Shown here: piece by piece, positions 13,090 to 25,652 of the stretch | Position numbering within the stretch: position 1 is the first letter of the stretch | Layout: each line of letters opens with the position of its first letter | NCBI RefSeq assembly: GCF_037975245.1 | Contig: NC_092574.1 | Coordinates: 10,751,213-10,815,212 of the forward strand | DNA length: 64,000 nt | Source of the DNA: Apostichopus japonicus | Lineage: Eukaryota; Echinodermata; Holothuroidea; Aspidochirotida; Stichopodidae | Direction of reading: 5' to 3' | Made by a program: the position numbers and the translations under genes | Notes under the pieces: generated by a model | Told to the model about the DNA's origin: nothing | The model's input: only the letters and a program-made list of their open reading frames with translations | Databases searched by the model: none

Positions 13090-13910
13090 ACTTGTAAACA
13101 TAATAACTTGATACTTAAGGCAAACTTCAGTAGAGCTCATACTAGTTAGGTAGAATACCTTTTGTGAGTACATGGTCCCTATTGCTTTTGGTTGAGGTCA
13201 AAGTTCATCTGAGGTAATAAACTGTTAACCTTTAATCATCTTAATTTGAGACAAACTTCAATGAAATTCATGCTTGAAATGTAGATTATTCATAGTGAGT
13301 ACATACTACATGGTCCCTATTATTTTTCTCAAAGGTCAACAGATGTCAAACACTGACAACCTTGTAAACACCTTATCTTGACAAGACACACTTCAATTGA
13401 GCTCATACTTAGTATGTGTATTCTTTCGAGTGTTTATATGACCCATATTGTTTTATATGGAGGTTAACAGAGGTCAAACATAGAAACCTTGTAAACAATA
13501 TATATCTTAATGAGGTAAAATTCAATTGAGCTTATACAGTACTTGGTGGGTAGGTTACCCATAGTGAGAAGGTAGGTAGGTTTTCTTCTGTGCCAGATGG
13601 CTCATAAGGTTGGTGCTTAAACCTGGTTTCCATGATGCAAGTAAAATTAGAGTGAAACACTCCCCCAATCCATCAATCCCTTGCTAACTAGCCCCTAGCC
13701 GAAGCTAGCGCCCATTTTAGAGATGGGTGGACTGAAGCAAATGGAGTAAAGTGTCTTGCACAAGGATTCAACGTATTGACTATGCCACCTGTGGGACTCA
13801 GACTCACAACCTGTGTGTTAAATGCAAAAGGCACTAAGCCACCATGACCCATAGTGAGTGAATTATTTCTATTAGTTTTTTCGGCAGTCAAAGGTCATGT
13901 GCGGTCAACA
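13090..13910 (+). repeat. Degenerate ~115-bp tandem repeat rich in AGGTCA
   Basis: Units share ACTTCAATTGAGCTCATACT, GTGAGTACATGGTCCCTATT, GAGGTCAAA and ACCTTGTAAACA. Four or so diverged copies. The same family recurs at about 20800-21010 and 33430-33490. Confidence 0.6.
13685..13855 (-). mobile_element. tRNA-derived SINE-like element
   Basis: On the minus strand it opens GGTCATGGTGGCTTAGTGCC, with an A-box-like TGGCTTAGTG, then a weak B box (GTGAGTCTGAGTCCC), and further down the complement of AAGTGTCTTGCACAAGGATT, a string common to animal SINEs. No target duplication was found. Confidence 0.4.
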
Positions 13911-14082
13911 GAGGTCCAGCAATGTGTGGGACTGTGTGCGTGCCATAATGCAAAAGTGGACCTTTTCCAGATTGGACTTTGTTTGGGGACCCCTGCATAT
14001 GTCACTGGCTTAAGGATAACAATTTTCCTTACCAGGCAACAATGCTTTTTGCCTTGTTGGACAAACTCTCTTTGGGGTTGAC

Positions 14083-14137
14083 CTGGAAGAACATGCTTGG
14101 TCAAGATTGCTACTTTCACTATCTTCATCCAGGGTAC
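14083..14137 (-). CDS. Candidate exon B of the acidic-exon locus
   Basis: 55 nt, acceptor ttggtttgcag, donor CCAG|gtcaac. It codes TLDEDSESSNLDQACSS with split codons at both ends. The start phase equals that of the other two candidate exons and the DEDSESS core resembles them. The frame stays open past the donor. Confidence 0.35.
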
Positions 14138-14521
14138 CTGCAAACCAAAATAAAAGAACCATGTACAATTTAATTAATTGTAAGTATGAAATTAATTCTT
14201 TCAACAAGAAATTGATAGGTAGATATTGATGGTTTGGCATATAAGAATTTCAGGTATCCTTTGACTCCATATTCAAGAACATCATATTCACTACAAATAT
14301 TGTATTCTCATAATTAATTTACAACAGTGTGATTTCTTCTGACTAGTAGCCGTAATGGTAGACTTACATGGACTGTACTGTATGTTAATCAGTCCATGTA
14401 CAATATTCAGCCCATAGTCATGTACTGTTGGACACCTCACTAAAGTATGTCATTCAACACATGTGTTGTTTAGAATGATTTAGTACTTAAGCACACTTTT
14501 ATAACTACCCTTTATTTTTTG

Positions 14522-14616
14522 CAGTGGCATAGTGAGGGGAGCAAGGGAACTTTCCCCAAGGCACAGGGTATAGGCCCCCCTGCCCCTCGGTGCTGATAAT
14601 GCTCACTATGCCACTG
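14522..14616. mobile_element. 95-bp hAT-like MITE
   Basis: Ends are CAGTGGCATAGTGAG and CTCACTATGCCACTG, a perfect 15-bp terminal inverted repeat. Flanks do not show a clean 8-bp duplication, so it is old or its flank has changed. Confidence 0.65.
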
Positions 14617-14639
14617 ATCGTACTTGGAGTTTTTGCATG

Positions 14640-16960
14640 CAAGAAATAATCAAAATTTGCAATATATTGAAGAAAATACAGCAATTACAACAAAATGAAT
14701 GTTGTACATATGACACCCAGCATGTAGCCATCCATGCATGTGCATACTGTAGTAGGACACTTGTCACTGGTCCATCTTATTCCAGGGAGTTCATAAAGTT
14801 ATGGATTTACCACCAGAGAGAAGACATGTACATGAATAAATAGGAGGTGGTGCACATGTGATTTCCTCTATCTCAAACAATATTTTGTGTCACCTTTACA
14901 TATAAGTAACATTGCCATATGAGTAACATATTTAATGAGTAACATTAGGATATTCAAAATTTCCAATACCTCAAAATGTTGAAATTATACAGATCAATGA
15001 ATGGTAAGTAGGACAATCAGCATACAACCATTCACGCATGAGGGTGAGACACTTGTTACTGGTCCATCTTATTTCGGGAAATTATTAGGTAAAGATGATA
15101 AACCTGTCTACAGTAGCTCCTATTGAGGCACTACACTTGTAACCATTGAATGTTTTGTTACATCTTCCATACACTACTTCATATATAGACTAAAGCATTC
15201 CTGCTATATATAGAATGAACATAGACTTGTGTGTGTCATGAACACATGTGGCCTCCACTTCTGAATATTATAAATAGGAAACATTAGGGGGACATCTTAA
15301 ATCCATATTCCTTATATGTTAAAGACATACAGCTAAATGAATACTGTAGTAGGTAGGCCATTCAGCAAGCAGCCATGTACTGTAAGACAAAGTTTGTTAC
15401 TGGTCCATCTTTTGTCAGGGAATTTATAGTTGAGTATGCAAAACGTTTGCCTACATCACTGTAGCCTATATGCCCATGACCTTTGAATACATATTTCATA
15501 CACTACATTCTTTACCCCACAATGTACAATGAACATGGATTTGTGTGTTTGGAAGGGGGGGGGCTACTAAGTAGGAGAGACCCATTGAAGACGAGTGTAC
15601 TTGATTTAGGGATTTTCTTGTACACACATTGCTTTCCACCGTCTTATGTCAAATTAAACATTTTGTGTCAACTTCAACATAGGCAACATTAGGGGGACAT
15701 ATTCATATATGTTGAAGACATGTACAGCTAAATGAACAGTACAGTTAAGACAAAGTTTGTCATTGGACTAGTGTTCAAACGATTATGCATAACAGAAAAT
15801 ACCGATTACCGATTATTTTCTTCAAAATCGTACCGATTCCGATTCCATTTAATTTGAAAATGAGAAAATATCCCGTTTATACGAAATCGGCAGTAAAGTT
15901 TGTGATAGAAACAATTATTGTTGTGATTTTCCTCTGTTTCCTTTTGCTTCTTGTAATACAAGGCTCTTAGATATCCTTTTGTATGTACCAAGTAACCTCT
16001 GGAGTTTCTCGGAAAGAAAAAAAAAGATGCAATAATCGTACCGATTCCGATTAGGTTAATCGTTTGAACACTACATTGGACCATTTTATTTCAGGGAATG
16101 TATAGTTGAAGATGATAAATATTGGCCTAGCTGGCTCTCACTGTAGCCCTTCATGACCTTCGAATACATATTCCATACTACATACCTCACAATGTGCAAT
16201 GGACATGGATTTGTGTGTGTGGAGGGAGAGGGGGCTACTAGGTAGGAAAGACCCATTGAAGACATGGGAACATGTTTTAAGGATTGCCATAAACACTATA
16301 TGTGGCTTTAATGTCTTACAAATTAAATATTTTGTGTCAACTTACACATAGGCAACATTAGGGGACATATATTCATATGTTGAAGACGTGCTATTAGCCA
16401 CTGTGCCCCTGCTTATCTTGAACCCTGGTCCATCTTATTTCAAGGAATTTATAGTTGAGGTTGCTAAACATTTGCCTAGCTCACTGTATCCCTACATGAC
16501 CTTTGGATAAATATTCCATACTACTTAGCTCACAGTGTCCAATGGGCATATAAGTGGAGGGGGGGGGGGTACTAAGTAGGATAGACCTGCATTGGAATCA
16601 TGTGTAACTAGGCTATACCAAAGTTCAAACACAAGCGTTAAAATGCCTCAGAACTCAATTTTTTTATAAGTAAATATTATATGTACTTGCCCAATGTTAA
16701 ATGAATGGTGGTTATGACATTCAGCACACAGCCAAGTACAGTAACACAAAGTTTGTCACTGGACCTGTATTGGGGTACACTTCAATCCAAACATCACAAA
16801 AGACATTTTTTGTATATGTACGCAGTTGTCAAACTCATTATCAATCACTACATGAAATATCAAACCTTTCTTACCTGTCAAGGTTTTGTGTGTTGTTTCA
16901 GGAGATGACTACTGTCACAGGAGCTTGTTTCAGATTCTGTAAAATTTTCACAACTTTCCT
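14640..16960 (+). repeat. Diverged tandem duplication, ~300-350-bp units
   Basis: Landmarks GGTCCATCTTATTTCAGGGA (near 14770, 15060, 15400, 16080, 16425), a TGACCTTTGAATACAT block and ATTAGGGGGACAT repeat in the same order. Five or more units. Exon A sits at the right edge. Confidence 0.7.
15769..16073. mobile_element. 305-bp hAT MITE with perfect TIRs and 8-bp TSD
   Basis: Starts TAGTGTTCAAACGATTA and ends with its exact complement (17 bp). Flanked by CATTGGAC at 15761-15768 and 16074-16081. Subterminal ACCGATTACCGATTA and ACCGATTCCGATT motifs occur in both halves. It interrupts one unit of the surrounding tandem duplication. Confidence 0.9.
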
Positions 16961-16972
16961 CATCTTGTGGAA
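16875..16972 (-). pseudogene. Candidate exon A of the acidic-exon locus, with in-frame stop
   Basis: Acceptor aactttcag in mirror (ctttcag), donor CAG|gtaagaaag. It codes PQDEESCENFTESETSS then CDSSHLLKQHTKP and TGA at 16880-16878, just before the good donor. It aligns along its length with exon C (12619-12714). The stop means it is a last coding exon, a dead duplicate, or spliced at another donor. Confidence 0.3.
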
Positions 16973-16975
16973 CTG

Positions 16976-18215
16976 AAAGATATGTGCAAAAGGTCATGAA
17001 GAATTTGTAGCTACAGAGTATACAGTTCATAATTATTTAAGAATGAAACAGATTCAACAGTAAGCTAATGGGGTCTTACTTTACCAAGTGCTGTAACGTT
17101 AGCTAGGTGTTTTGGACTAGTCACTGACCATAACTGTGTGTTATGGTTTATCAAAGGTGGAAGCTGTTTAACCGATCGTCAGCCAAATATATACCCAGAA
17201 TTTGTAGCAAAGTACTGTACCTGTAAAATATATTGTCATATTTTCCGAAAGTATTTTTAACTCATAGAGACAGATATTTTGACTATTTATTTCTTCAATG
17301 TTGTTTACATATTAGACTGTTGAACAGTGGCTTAATAAATTGGACAGATCATTAAATGTTTTGTTTAGTGTATTTTCAATAAAATACTGTTTTTTTGCGT
17401 GCTTTGGGCGCTGTTATTAGACCTCCTAATCAAAGGTTTATTCTATACTAATGAGGTTATATTAATTGTTGCGGTTGGATTAACTAAATCCTTTTGTCTC
17501 GATGATTTGTGTTTCAAGGGTTTTAAGTTTTGTTCTGCTTGAACCTTTTATTTATTTACCATTTTATTAAATAATTACTATACATAATAATTTATGTTTC
17601 ATGGTGTTGCTTCATATTTCTTATTTGTGTCGATGGCCACCAATACTAATGAATGGGTGATCGTGATCTGGTAAATAAGTGAAGTTCCTTATCTGACCGA
17701 AATTCGGGTAAATATCCACGTTTACTAAAACCTCCACAACACAGTCACTGCTGTTTGCACGATTCTTACCCACTTTTACTAGTTTTAACAATAATTTTTT
17801 TCTTACTTAACTGTGTGTAGCACATCTTCATCATGGACAATATCTTGTGATTATATTGTAAAAATGAATTCAGTGATAAAAGACAACAAATTTTGCCAAA
17901 ACTTTACACACACAATACGACAGGACAGACTTCTAAGTAACCATGCTGTTACCAGGACATTTGTACTCAACCCTCCGTATCAGCCAGTGAAAACAAACGA
18001 TAGATACATTCACTAAGTACTATGGTCTAGGTTGATCGCCAGAGCTAAAATACTCTTATTCAGAAGTTTAAACTTCAAGTAATTTCAAATAATTGTGTAG
18101 TTGTTATTTGCTACTAAACACTAATCGTTCAAGTCAAGAAACCTTTTTTTTACTTAGCTATAGAGCCATTATCTGTATGTTATCTACACTATTCAAGAGT
18201 AGAACAACACATTGA
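16976..18215. other. Non-coding, no feature recognised
   Basis: AT-rich unique-looking sequence with no exon-like segment I can support. It could hold upstream exons or the promoter of the acidic-exon locus. Confidence 0.35.
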
Positions 18216-18740
18216 CATAAACATGATGCAGCTCAGATTTGCGACCCTTATAACGTCTCAGACCAAGATAAAAAAGAAAAAAATTCAAAGGAAGGCAGCA
18301 CATTTTGTAACTCGTGATTTCCGTAGGCAATCCAGGGTCACTGAGATCTTAAAGACTTTGAAATGGGAACCCCTCATAGAAAGACAGAAAAGGGCCAGAC
18401 TCATGCTTTTTTTATCAAATTATAAATGGCCTAGTTGCAGTCCCAAACGAGAATAATCCCTTCTTGAAACCAGGGAGACAAATTCCTTGCTTTTCATGAT
18501 AGTTTCTATCCTAGGACTATTAAAGTCTGGAATACGCAATCCTTGGCCAATAAGGAGAGCCATATTCTTTGAGGTGCTTAAAACTAGATTGCCCACGTAT
18601 GGTTGTTAGTGTTACTAGCACTGCTGCCCTGAGTAACAACATCCTCGTTGTGATGTACCCGAGAGGGGTTTTAACAAGTACGTAACAGAAACAGAAATAC
18701 AATGTAGATTGGTGTGTGCTCACTGGCAAAAATCTGGTGA
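18216..18740 (+). pseudogene. Non-LTR retrotransposon (LINE) ORF2 3' remnant
   Basis: An open stretch at 18223-18456 codes KIQRKAAHFVTRDFRRQ, VTEILKTLKWEPLIERQKRA, the region after the reverse transcriptase palm in CR1/L2/RTE-type LINEs. After frame breaks (from ~18440) come FHDSFYPRTIKVWNT and EVLKTRLPTYGC, the usual C-terminal strings (SFFPRTI.WN). 5' truncated and frameshifted, so inactive. Confidence 0.75.
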
Positions 18741-18949
18741 CTGCTGAAAAGTGACTTCAGCCTGCGCTGCCCATAGACGTTAACTCTAATTAGGCAAGTC
18801 TGATGTAATTCACATATATACCTTAGGCCTAGCCTAATCGTGCATCGTTTTATTGTACATCAACCATGGACTCTAGTGTGGAGGTTTGCGAAAAGTTCCC
18901 ATTTTCATGCAGAAGAGGTTATAGCTCTTACACAGGTTAAATCTCTGAC

Positions 18950-19756
18950 CAAGGTGGCTAAATCCTGACTAGTCCAAAATCACAACGTTGCACCATGGTG
19001 CACACACACAGAAATATTTTCTGAGTTCTCCGTACGCATTGATTTTGCACAGGAATGAGATCTCAAAATAAAATATAGTTCGTTATATACAGTAGATACA
19101 GTCAACCATCTCCGTGAGGCGTTGCAAATGTTCAAAGCCCCCAGTCCCAAGCCCCCCACGGTATGGTACTCATACTTCATGAACACCTAGCTTGTACATA
19201 CGAAATTTGGGTCAGGACTTAGTTTGGGTCAAATCCCTATTTTCCTTGGCGCACAGGGCCCGAATCACATGCCAGATATGCCAATTTTGTTTTTGACTTA
19301 TAAAAAAAATGAAACAGCTCCCGTTGACTTTGTGTTAGCTCCGTGGGTGGGGTGTTGCAAATGTTCAAAGCCCCCAGTACCAAGCCCCCCACGGTATGGT
19401 ACTCATACTTCATGAACACCTAGCTGGTACATACGAAATTTGGGTCAGGACTTAGTTTGGATCAAATCCCTATTTTCCTTGGCGCAGAGGGCCCGAATCA
19501 CATGCCAGATATGCCAATTTTGTTTTTGACTTATAAAAAAAATGAAACAGCTCCCATTGACTTTGTGTTAGCTCCGTGCGTGGGGTGTTGCAAATGTTCA
19601 AAGCCCCCAGTCCCAAGCCCCCCACGGTATGGTACTCAAACTTCATGAACACCTAGCTGGTACATACGAAATTTGGGTCAGGACTTAGTTTGGGTCAAAT
19701 CCCTATTTTCCTTGGCGCAGAGGGCCCGAATCACATGCCAGATATGGGAATTTTGT
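18950..19756 (+). repeat. 233-bp tandem repeat, about 3 copies
   Basis: GAACACCTAG occurs at 19181, 19414 and 19647, a constant 233-bp period. The last two units differ by a few bases only; the first is diverged on its left side. The 60-68-codon frames on both strands are repeat translations. Confidence 0.9.
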
Positions 19757-21590
19757 TTTTATCTACAGATGTCTGTACTAAGTAATAATGTAGCATGACA
19801 ATGTTACTTTTTTGGTCATTGGAAAAGAGTAGACTTTGGAACACATATCATGAGTCACTAACATAGCAAATTCTTTAACTTTAAGACTCGCGCAAAACGA
19901 AACGTTAAATCTGACCTAGTTTCAAAAGAGGTGTAACAAAAGTCTTGGACACCATCATCAACCCAGAAAATACGCACACAGCTTGCTACTGTACCTTTGG
20001 TAATTAGAGACTAGTGTACAGTCAGTACATACAGCTGTGGTCAATACCTACAGCACAGTGTACAAACGATGCAGCGATGGACATATCTCAGGTCCAGCTA
20101 AAGATAACAAGGTATCACTTTCATTACTGTGTTCATTTTGTAGCTCAACAAGCAGAAAATTTCACTTGCAAGCAACAGAAAGTTTCCTTTTTTAGAGGGG
20201 CGAGTCTTCAATGCCTTTAATTGCCAAAATCTGATGATTAAATCAAAAGATATTTTAATCTCATATAAATACTACTAGACTGGATAAGAGGAGCTTAATT
20301 AGGCGTTAGGTGAGACATTTCTTCAGGTATTTAGGCTTCATTTTGTTTCCTTTAATACTGATGCTACAACAAAAATTGGGGGTTGGGGGCCGGGGGGGGG
20401 CAGAGTAAGACTCAAAACTTATTTTAGATTCAGAATCAATTTACCCCCTTGAGTATTTAAGTTGCAGAAAAGGCAGCTTTTCATCAATGGCATCAAAGGC
20501 AGCTTTACATTATGTCTCATGCTTTACTTATATCTAATGATTGCTGTGTAATGAGATCCCTTTTGCGAATATGATTTGAGGTAATTCTAAAAAATAAGTA
20601 TGTGGAAGCTTGGGGTATAGGAGCACAAGGCCTAGTTTTACTAAGACAATGGTCTCCATACAGGAGAGCAGTGGCAAAATTGTATTCCACGTCATACATT
20701 ATTTTGTCAATCTGGTTATATGTGAAATTTAAAGGTCTTGTTCATATGAAATCTTGAACAATAAAAATTGTAATCTTTGCAGTCATGCTGGCATGTGTAC
20801 CTGGGTGTGTTTATGTGGTCATGCTTAGCAGCTTGTAAACACAATATCTCAAGAATGGAAACTTTGACAGTCCCCATGTTTGATATGTAGGTGGGCTACA
20901 TTGAATAAAAGAACCTGATTGTCTTTAAAGATCAAGGTTTGGGGTCAAAGGATTTACAGAAATCCTTGTAAAAGCAATATCTCAAGAAGAAAAGCTTTCA
21001 GAGATTACAGGTTACCTGTGCTGATGTATTACACTGTTGTACTAAATAGAAGACTAAGACCGTTTTGGTCATCAATCACTCTTTGTAAATGTCTTTGTCT
21101 TTGTAAATATTCTTAATGCCACATCTCTTCCTCAATGCTTTTTGCTAAAATACTTAAATCAAGTGTGTTGTTCATCCTGGCTATAACTTTTTATAACATT
21201 GAAACCACAATGCAATTTTGCATTCTGGTTATACATCTTTCTTAGGACTGTTGTATATATTCCTGTTTCACATGCTGTTATGATGTTTAATTAAAGGTTC
21301 ACCTTTATTGGTATCTTCAATTCCTGTGTCTCTTATCTGTGACAGTGTCGGATTCTGTAATTTAAAATTGTCCAAGAAAGCATGGAAAACGATATTCATA
21401 GAATTTGAAAATATAATAACCTGGTTCTGTTTTTATATGCATACTTCTACTGCATGTTTCAAAGGATTTGGTACTCACGTCACCCTAAGTGCATTTTGCA
21501 CATTACATTGTTTTCAAGCACTAAGTATGACAAACTATAAAGTGTTATGCTCTCAGTACACTTGGTAAAGCATTTTACTACTATTACATG
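19757..21590. other. Non-coding; one AGGTCA-type repeat fragment
   Basis: Includes GGGGTTGGGGGCCGGGGG near 20380 and, at about 20800-21010, a diverged pair of units with TTGTAAACACAATATCTCAA / TTGTAAAAGCAATATCTCAA and GGTCAAAGGAT. No exon recognised. Confidence 0.4.
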
Positions 21591-24500
21591 TAGGTCATCA
21601 TTCAAACACTTGATATGAAATAATGTACTGAGTGTTCGCTATATATGCAGTGCAAATGTCCCTTTACCAAAAGACCCTGTTTAATAAAAAGAAATTGCTC
21701 TGCTGTGAATGGAACCCTAATTATAAACCTATTAGCTTAAACCTATAATCCGAAACCAAAATGTCTCCGCCTTGAAGCAGCCAAACAGGCACCATGAACA
21801 GCTTCGGCGCTGCAATGCAACATCAAACAAACAGTCAAAGCATTGTAGAAGAAAATATGTCAGTAAGACATCTCAAATTCTAGCAGGCCTATGTAGTTTT
21901 TCACAAAGGTAGTATGCTATTTTAATATTCTACAGCTCAGTTATTTTCTGTAGTATTTCACACCAAGATAGCAGTCCAAACACTAGGTTGAACTGGTTTT
22001 GCCCACCATGGTTATTCAGACACTTGATATTCCATTCTGGGTGTCACTTACCACATCAAAGACACAGTGGTTCAAACACTTGGTACAAAACACTGAGTGT
22101 TTCGTGTACCATCTTAACCAGACAGTGGGGTTGAGGCTAGTGTCAAGGTGTTTCGGCAACGCAGCTAGTTGAGACTAGTTTCAAGGTGTTTCGACAACGC
22201 CAGCTAGTTGAGACTAGTTTCAAGGTGTTTAGACAACAAAACTTGGTATTGCTTTCTGAGGGTTCAACTGAGATTAGAGTCAAGGTGTTTCTACACACAG
22301 CTAGTTGAGGCTAGTGTCAAGGTGTTTCGACAACAAGACTAATTGGTATTGCATTCTGAGGGTTTCACTGAGATTAGTGTCAAGGTGTTTCGACAACGCA
22401 GCTAGTTGAGGTTAGTTTCAAGGTGTTTCCACAACGCCAGCTAGTTGAGACTAGTTTCAAGGTGTTTCGACAACAAAACTTGGTATTGCTTTCTGAGGGT
22501 TCCACTGAGATTAGTGTCAAAGTGTTTCGACAACACAGCTAGTTGAGGCTAGTGTCAAGGTGTTTCGACAACAAGACTAATTGGTATTGCATTCTGAGGG
22601 TTTCACTGAGATTAGTGTCAAGGTGTTTCAACAACTCAGCTAGTTGAGGCTAGTTTCAAGGTGTTTTGACAACAAAACATGGTATTGCTTTTTGAGGGTT
22701 CCACTGAGATTAGTGTCACTTGAGGTGTTTTGACAACACAGCTAGTTGAGGCTAGTTTCAAGGTGTTTCGACAACAAAACTTGGTATTGCTTTCTGAGGG
22801 TTCAACTAAGATTAGAGTCAAGGTGTTTCGACACACAGCTAGTTGAGGCTAGTGTCAAGGTCTTTCGACAACAAGATTAATTGGTATTGCATTCTGAGGG
22901 TTTCACTGAGATTAGTGTCGAGGTGTTTCGACAACGCAGCTAGTTGAGGTTAGTTTCAAGGTGTTTCAACAACGCAGCTAGTTGAGGCTAGTTTCAAGGT
23001 GTTTTGACAACAAAACATGGTATTGCTTTTTGAGGGTTCCACTGAGATTAGTGTCACTTGAGGTGTTTTGACAACACAGCTAGTTGAGGCTAGTTTCAAG
23101 TTGTTTTGACAACAAGACTTATTGGTATTGCATTCTGAGGGTTTCACTGAGATTAGTGTCCAGGTGTTTCGACAACAAGCCTAATTGGTATTGCATTCTG
23201 AGGGTTTCCCTGAGATTAGTGTCAAGGTGTTTCGACAACACAGCTAGTTGAGGCTAGTGTCAAGGTGTTTCGACAACAAGACTAATTGGTATTGCATTCT
23301 GAGGGTTTCCCTGAGATTAGTGTCAAGGTGTTTCGACAACACCAGCTAGTTGAGACTTATTTCAAGGTGTTTTGACAACAAAACATGGTATTGCTTTCTG
23401 AGGGTTCCCCTGAGATTAGTGTCAAGTTGTTTCGACAACACAGCTAGTTGAGGCTAGTGTCAAGGTGTTTCGACAACAAGACTAATTGGTATTGCATTCT
23501 GAGGGTTTCACTGAGATTAGTGTCAAGGTGTTTCGACAACACAGCCAGTTGAGACTAGTTTCAAGGTGTTTCGACAACACAGCTATATAGTTAAGGCTAG
23601 TGTCAAGGTGTTTCGACTACAAGACTAATTGGTATTGCATTTTTGGGGTTTCACTGAGATAATTGTCACAGAGGTGTTTCGACAACGCAGCTAGTTGAGG
23701 CTATTTCCAAGGTGTTTCGACAACGCCAGCGAGACTAGTTTCAAGGTGTTTAGACAACAAAACTTGGTATTGCATTCTGAGGGTTCCACTGAGATAATAT
23801 CAAGGTGTTTCGACAACACAGCTAGTTGAGGCTAGTGTCAAGGTGTTTCGACAACAAGACTTAGTATTGCATTCTGAGGTTTTCACTGAGATTAGTGTCA
23901 AGGTGTTCGACAACGCAGCTAGTTGAGGCTAGTTTCAAGGTGTTTCGACAACACCAGCTAGTTCAGACTAGTTTCAAGGTGTTTCGACAACAAAACTTGG
24001 TATTGCATTCTGAGGGTTCCACTGAGATATGTGTCAAGGTGTTTCGACAACACAGCTAGTTGAGGCTAATGTCAAGGTGTTTCGACAACAAAACTAATTG
24101 GTATTGCATTCTGAGGGTTTCACTTACTGTACCAGGGCAAAGTGATTCAAACACTTGGAATGCCATGCAGGGTGTTTCGATTACAAGACTTGGTATTGCT
24201 TTCTGAGGGTTCCACTGTGATAAGTGTCAAGGTGTTTCGACAACACAGCTAGTTGAGGCTAGTGTCAAGGTGTTTCGACAACAAAACTTGGTATTGCATT
24301 CTGAGGGTTTCACTGAGATTAGTGTCAAGGTTTTTCGACAACACAGCTAGTTGAGGCTAGTTTCAAGGTGTTTCGACAACAAAACTTGGTATTGCTTTCT
24401 GAGGGTTCTGCTGAGATTAGTGTCAAGGTGTTTCGACAACACAGCTAGTTTAGGCTAGTGTCAAGGTGTTTCGACAACAAAACTTGGTATTGCATTCTGA

Positions 24501-24830
24501 GGGTTTCACTGAGATTAGTGTCAAGGTGTTTCGACAACGCAGCTATACAGTAGTTGAGGCTAGTTTCAAGGTGTTTCGACAACAAAACTTGGTATTGCAT
24601 TCTGAGGGTTCACTTACTGTATCAGGACAAAGTGATTCAAACACTTGGAATGCCATGCAGGGTGTTTCAATTACGGCATCACAGACACAGTGATTCAAAC
24701 ACCTGTTACAGCAAACTGAGTGTTTCGTGTACCAACTTTACCTAGGGCCTAGATCTGAGGGTTTCGCTTACCTTAGTGATGCAAACAGTTAGTACCGCAA
24801 ACTCAGTGTTTCGTTTCCATCATTTCTTGA
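21591..24830 (+). repeat. Large minisatellite with higher-order units
   Basis: Core TCAAGGTGTTTCGACAACA is repeated dozens of times, mostly 33-40 bp apart. Subtypes alternate (CACAGCTAGTTGAGGCTAGT; AAACTTGGTATTGCATTCTG; GGGTTTCACTGAGATTAGTG) to give a composite period near 105 bp. The two edges (21600-22120 and 24610-24830) have a diverged variant with ATTCAAACACTTGG and GAGTGTTTCG, which looks ancestral. Confidence 0.9.
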
Positions 24831-24955
24831 CTTGATTTTATGCATTTCGATTTAACAATGCTCTAAAAGTAACTAACAACTTCATCTCTATCCCCAACGC
24901 ATCCCAAAACTCCATAATACGATCAGCGAACTCTAAACGGAAGTGACGTTAGAGG

Positions 24956-25001
24956 TCAACTAGCTGTGTTGTCGAAACACCTTGGAACTAACCTCAGCCG
25001 G
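24956..25001 (-). repeat. Inverted fragment of the minisatellite
   Basis: CTAGCTGTGTTGTCGAAACA then CCTTGGAACTAACCTCA is the reverse complement of one minisatellite unit, lying 150 bp outside the array. Confidence 0.85.
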
Positions 25002-25644
25002 TAAAATAGGTCCACTTGAAAACTTTATAGCAGGCGACACGCATACTCACAGTGTATAGACTATCGTTTGTGTACACCAAAAAAGTACGAAATTATGAAA
25101 GAAATGGTGCTGGGGATGCTGCAATCGGTCAGAACATGGATATTGTTGTTTGATTTTCCGACTGACCATAAAAGAAGAGGATTTTTTTGGAAGTAGAAAG
25201 AACAAGATGGAGATCTAATGAAAAAAAGTCTGTGTAGCCTAGGCCCATACTAGGCCATAGGCCCTAGTGTAATGCGAGTAATGTACAAGCAATGCGAGAA
25301 TTTTACGTTCAGACTGGTTTCTGTAATTACATGCATGGCTATTCTCTCTCGTTTTACGATCCACAAATTCGATTTCATTATGCCAGCTCTCCTAATCATA
25401 GGCATGGCAGTTTCAGTCGCACATAAAGTTATCCTAATTCCTAGTTATTGTATGCCTAGGCTATGCCTAGCCTAAAAAAGTATCACTTTTAGTTTAATGT
25501 AAAAGGGTGGGCTAGCCTCTAGGCATCACGTAATGCCCTAATCCTTAGTAAAGCCCGAAGCATAAGTTAAGCCTGGGCTTAGTTAGACCTGGACCATTCT
25601 TGCTATTACTACAACTGTTATAGCACATTACATAGTATGGCACA
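25002..25644. other. Non-coding, rich in CCTAGGCC-like strings
   Basis: Repeated GCCTAGGC/TAGGCCTA motifs, also seen at 26940-27190 on the other side of the next element. No gene recognised. Confidence 0.4.
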
Positions 25645-25652
25645 GTATAAGG

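Noticed and set aside
21591..24830. CRISPR-like array
   Set aside because: Units abut or alternate with a few fixed phrases rather than unique spacers, and the context is animal nuclear DNA.
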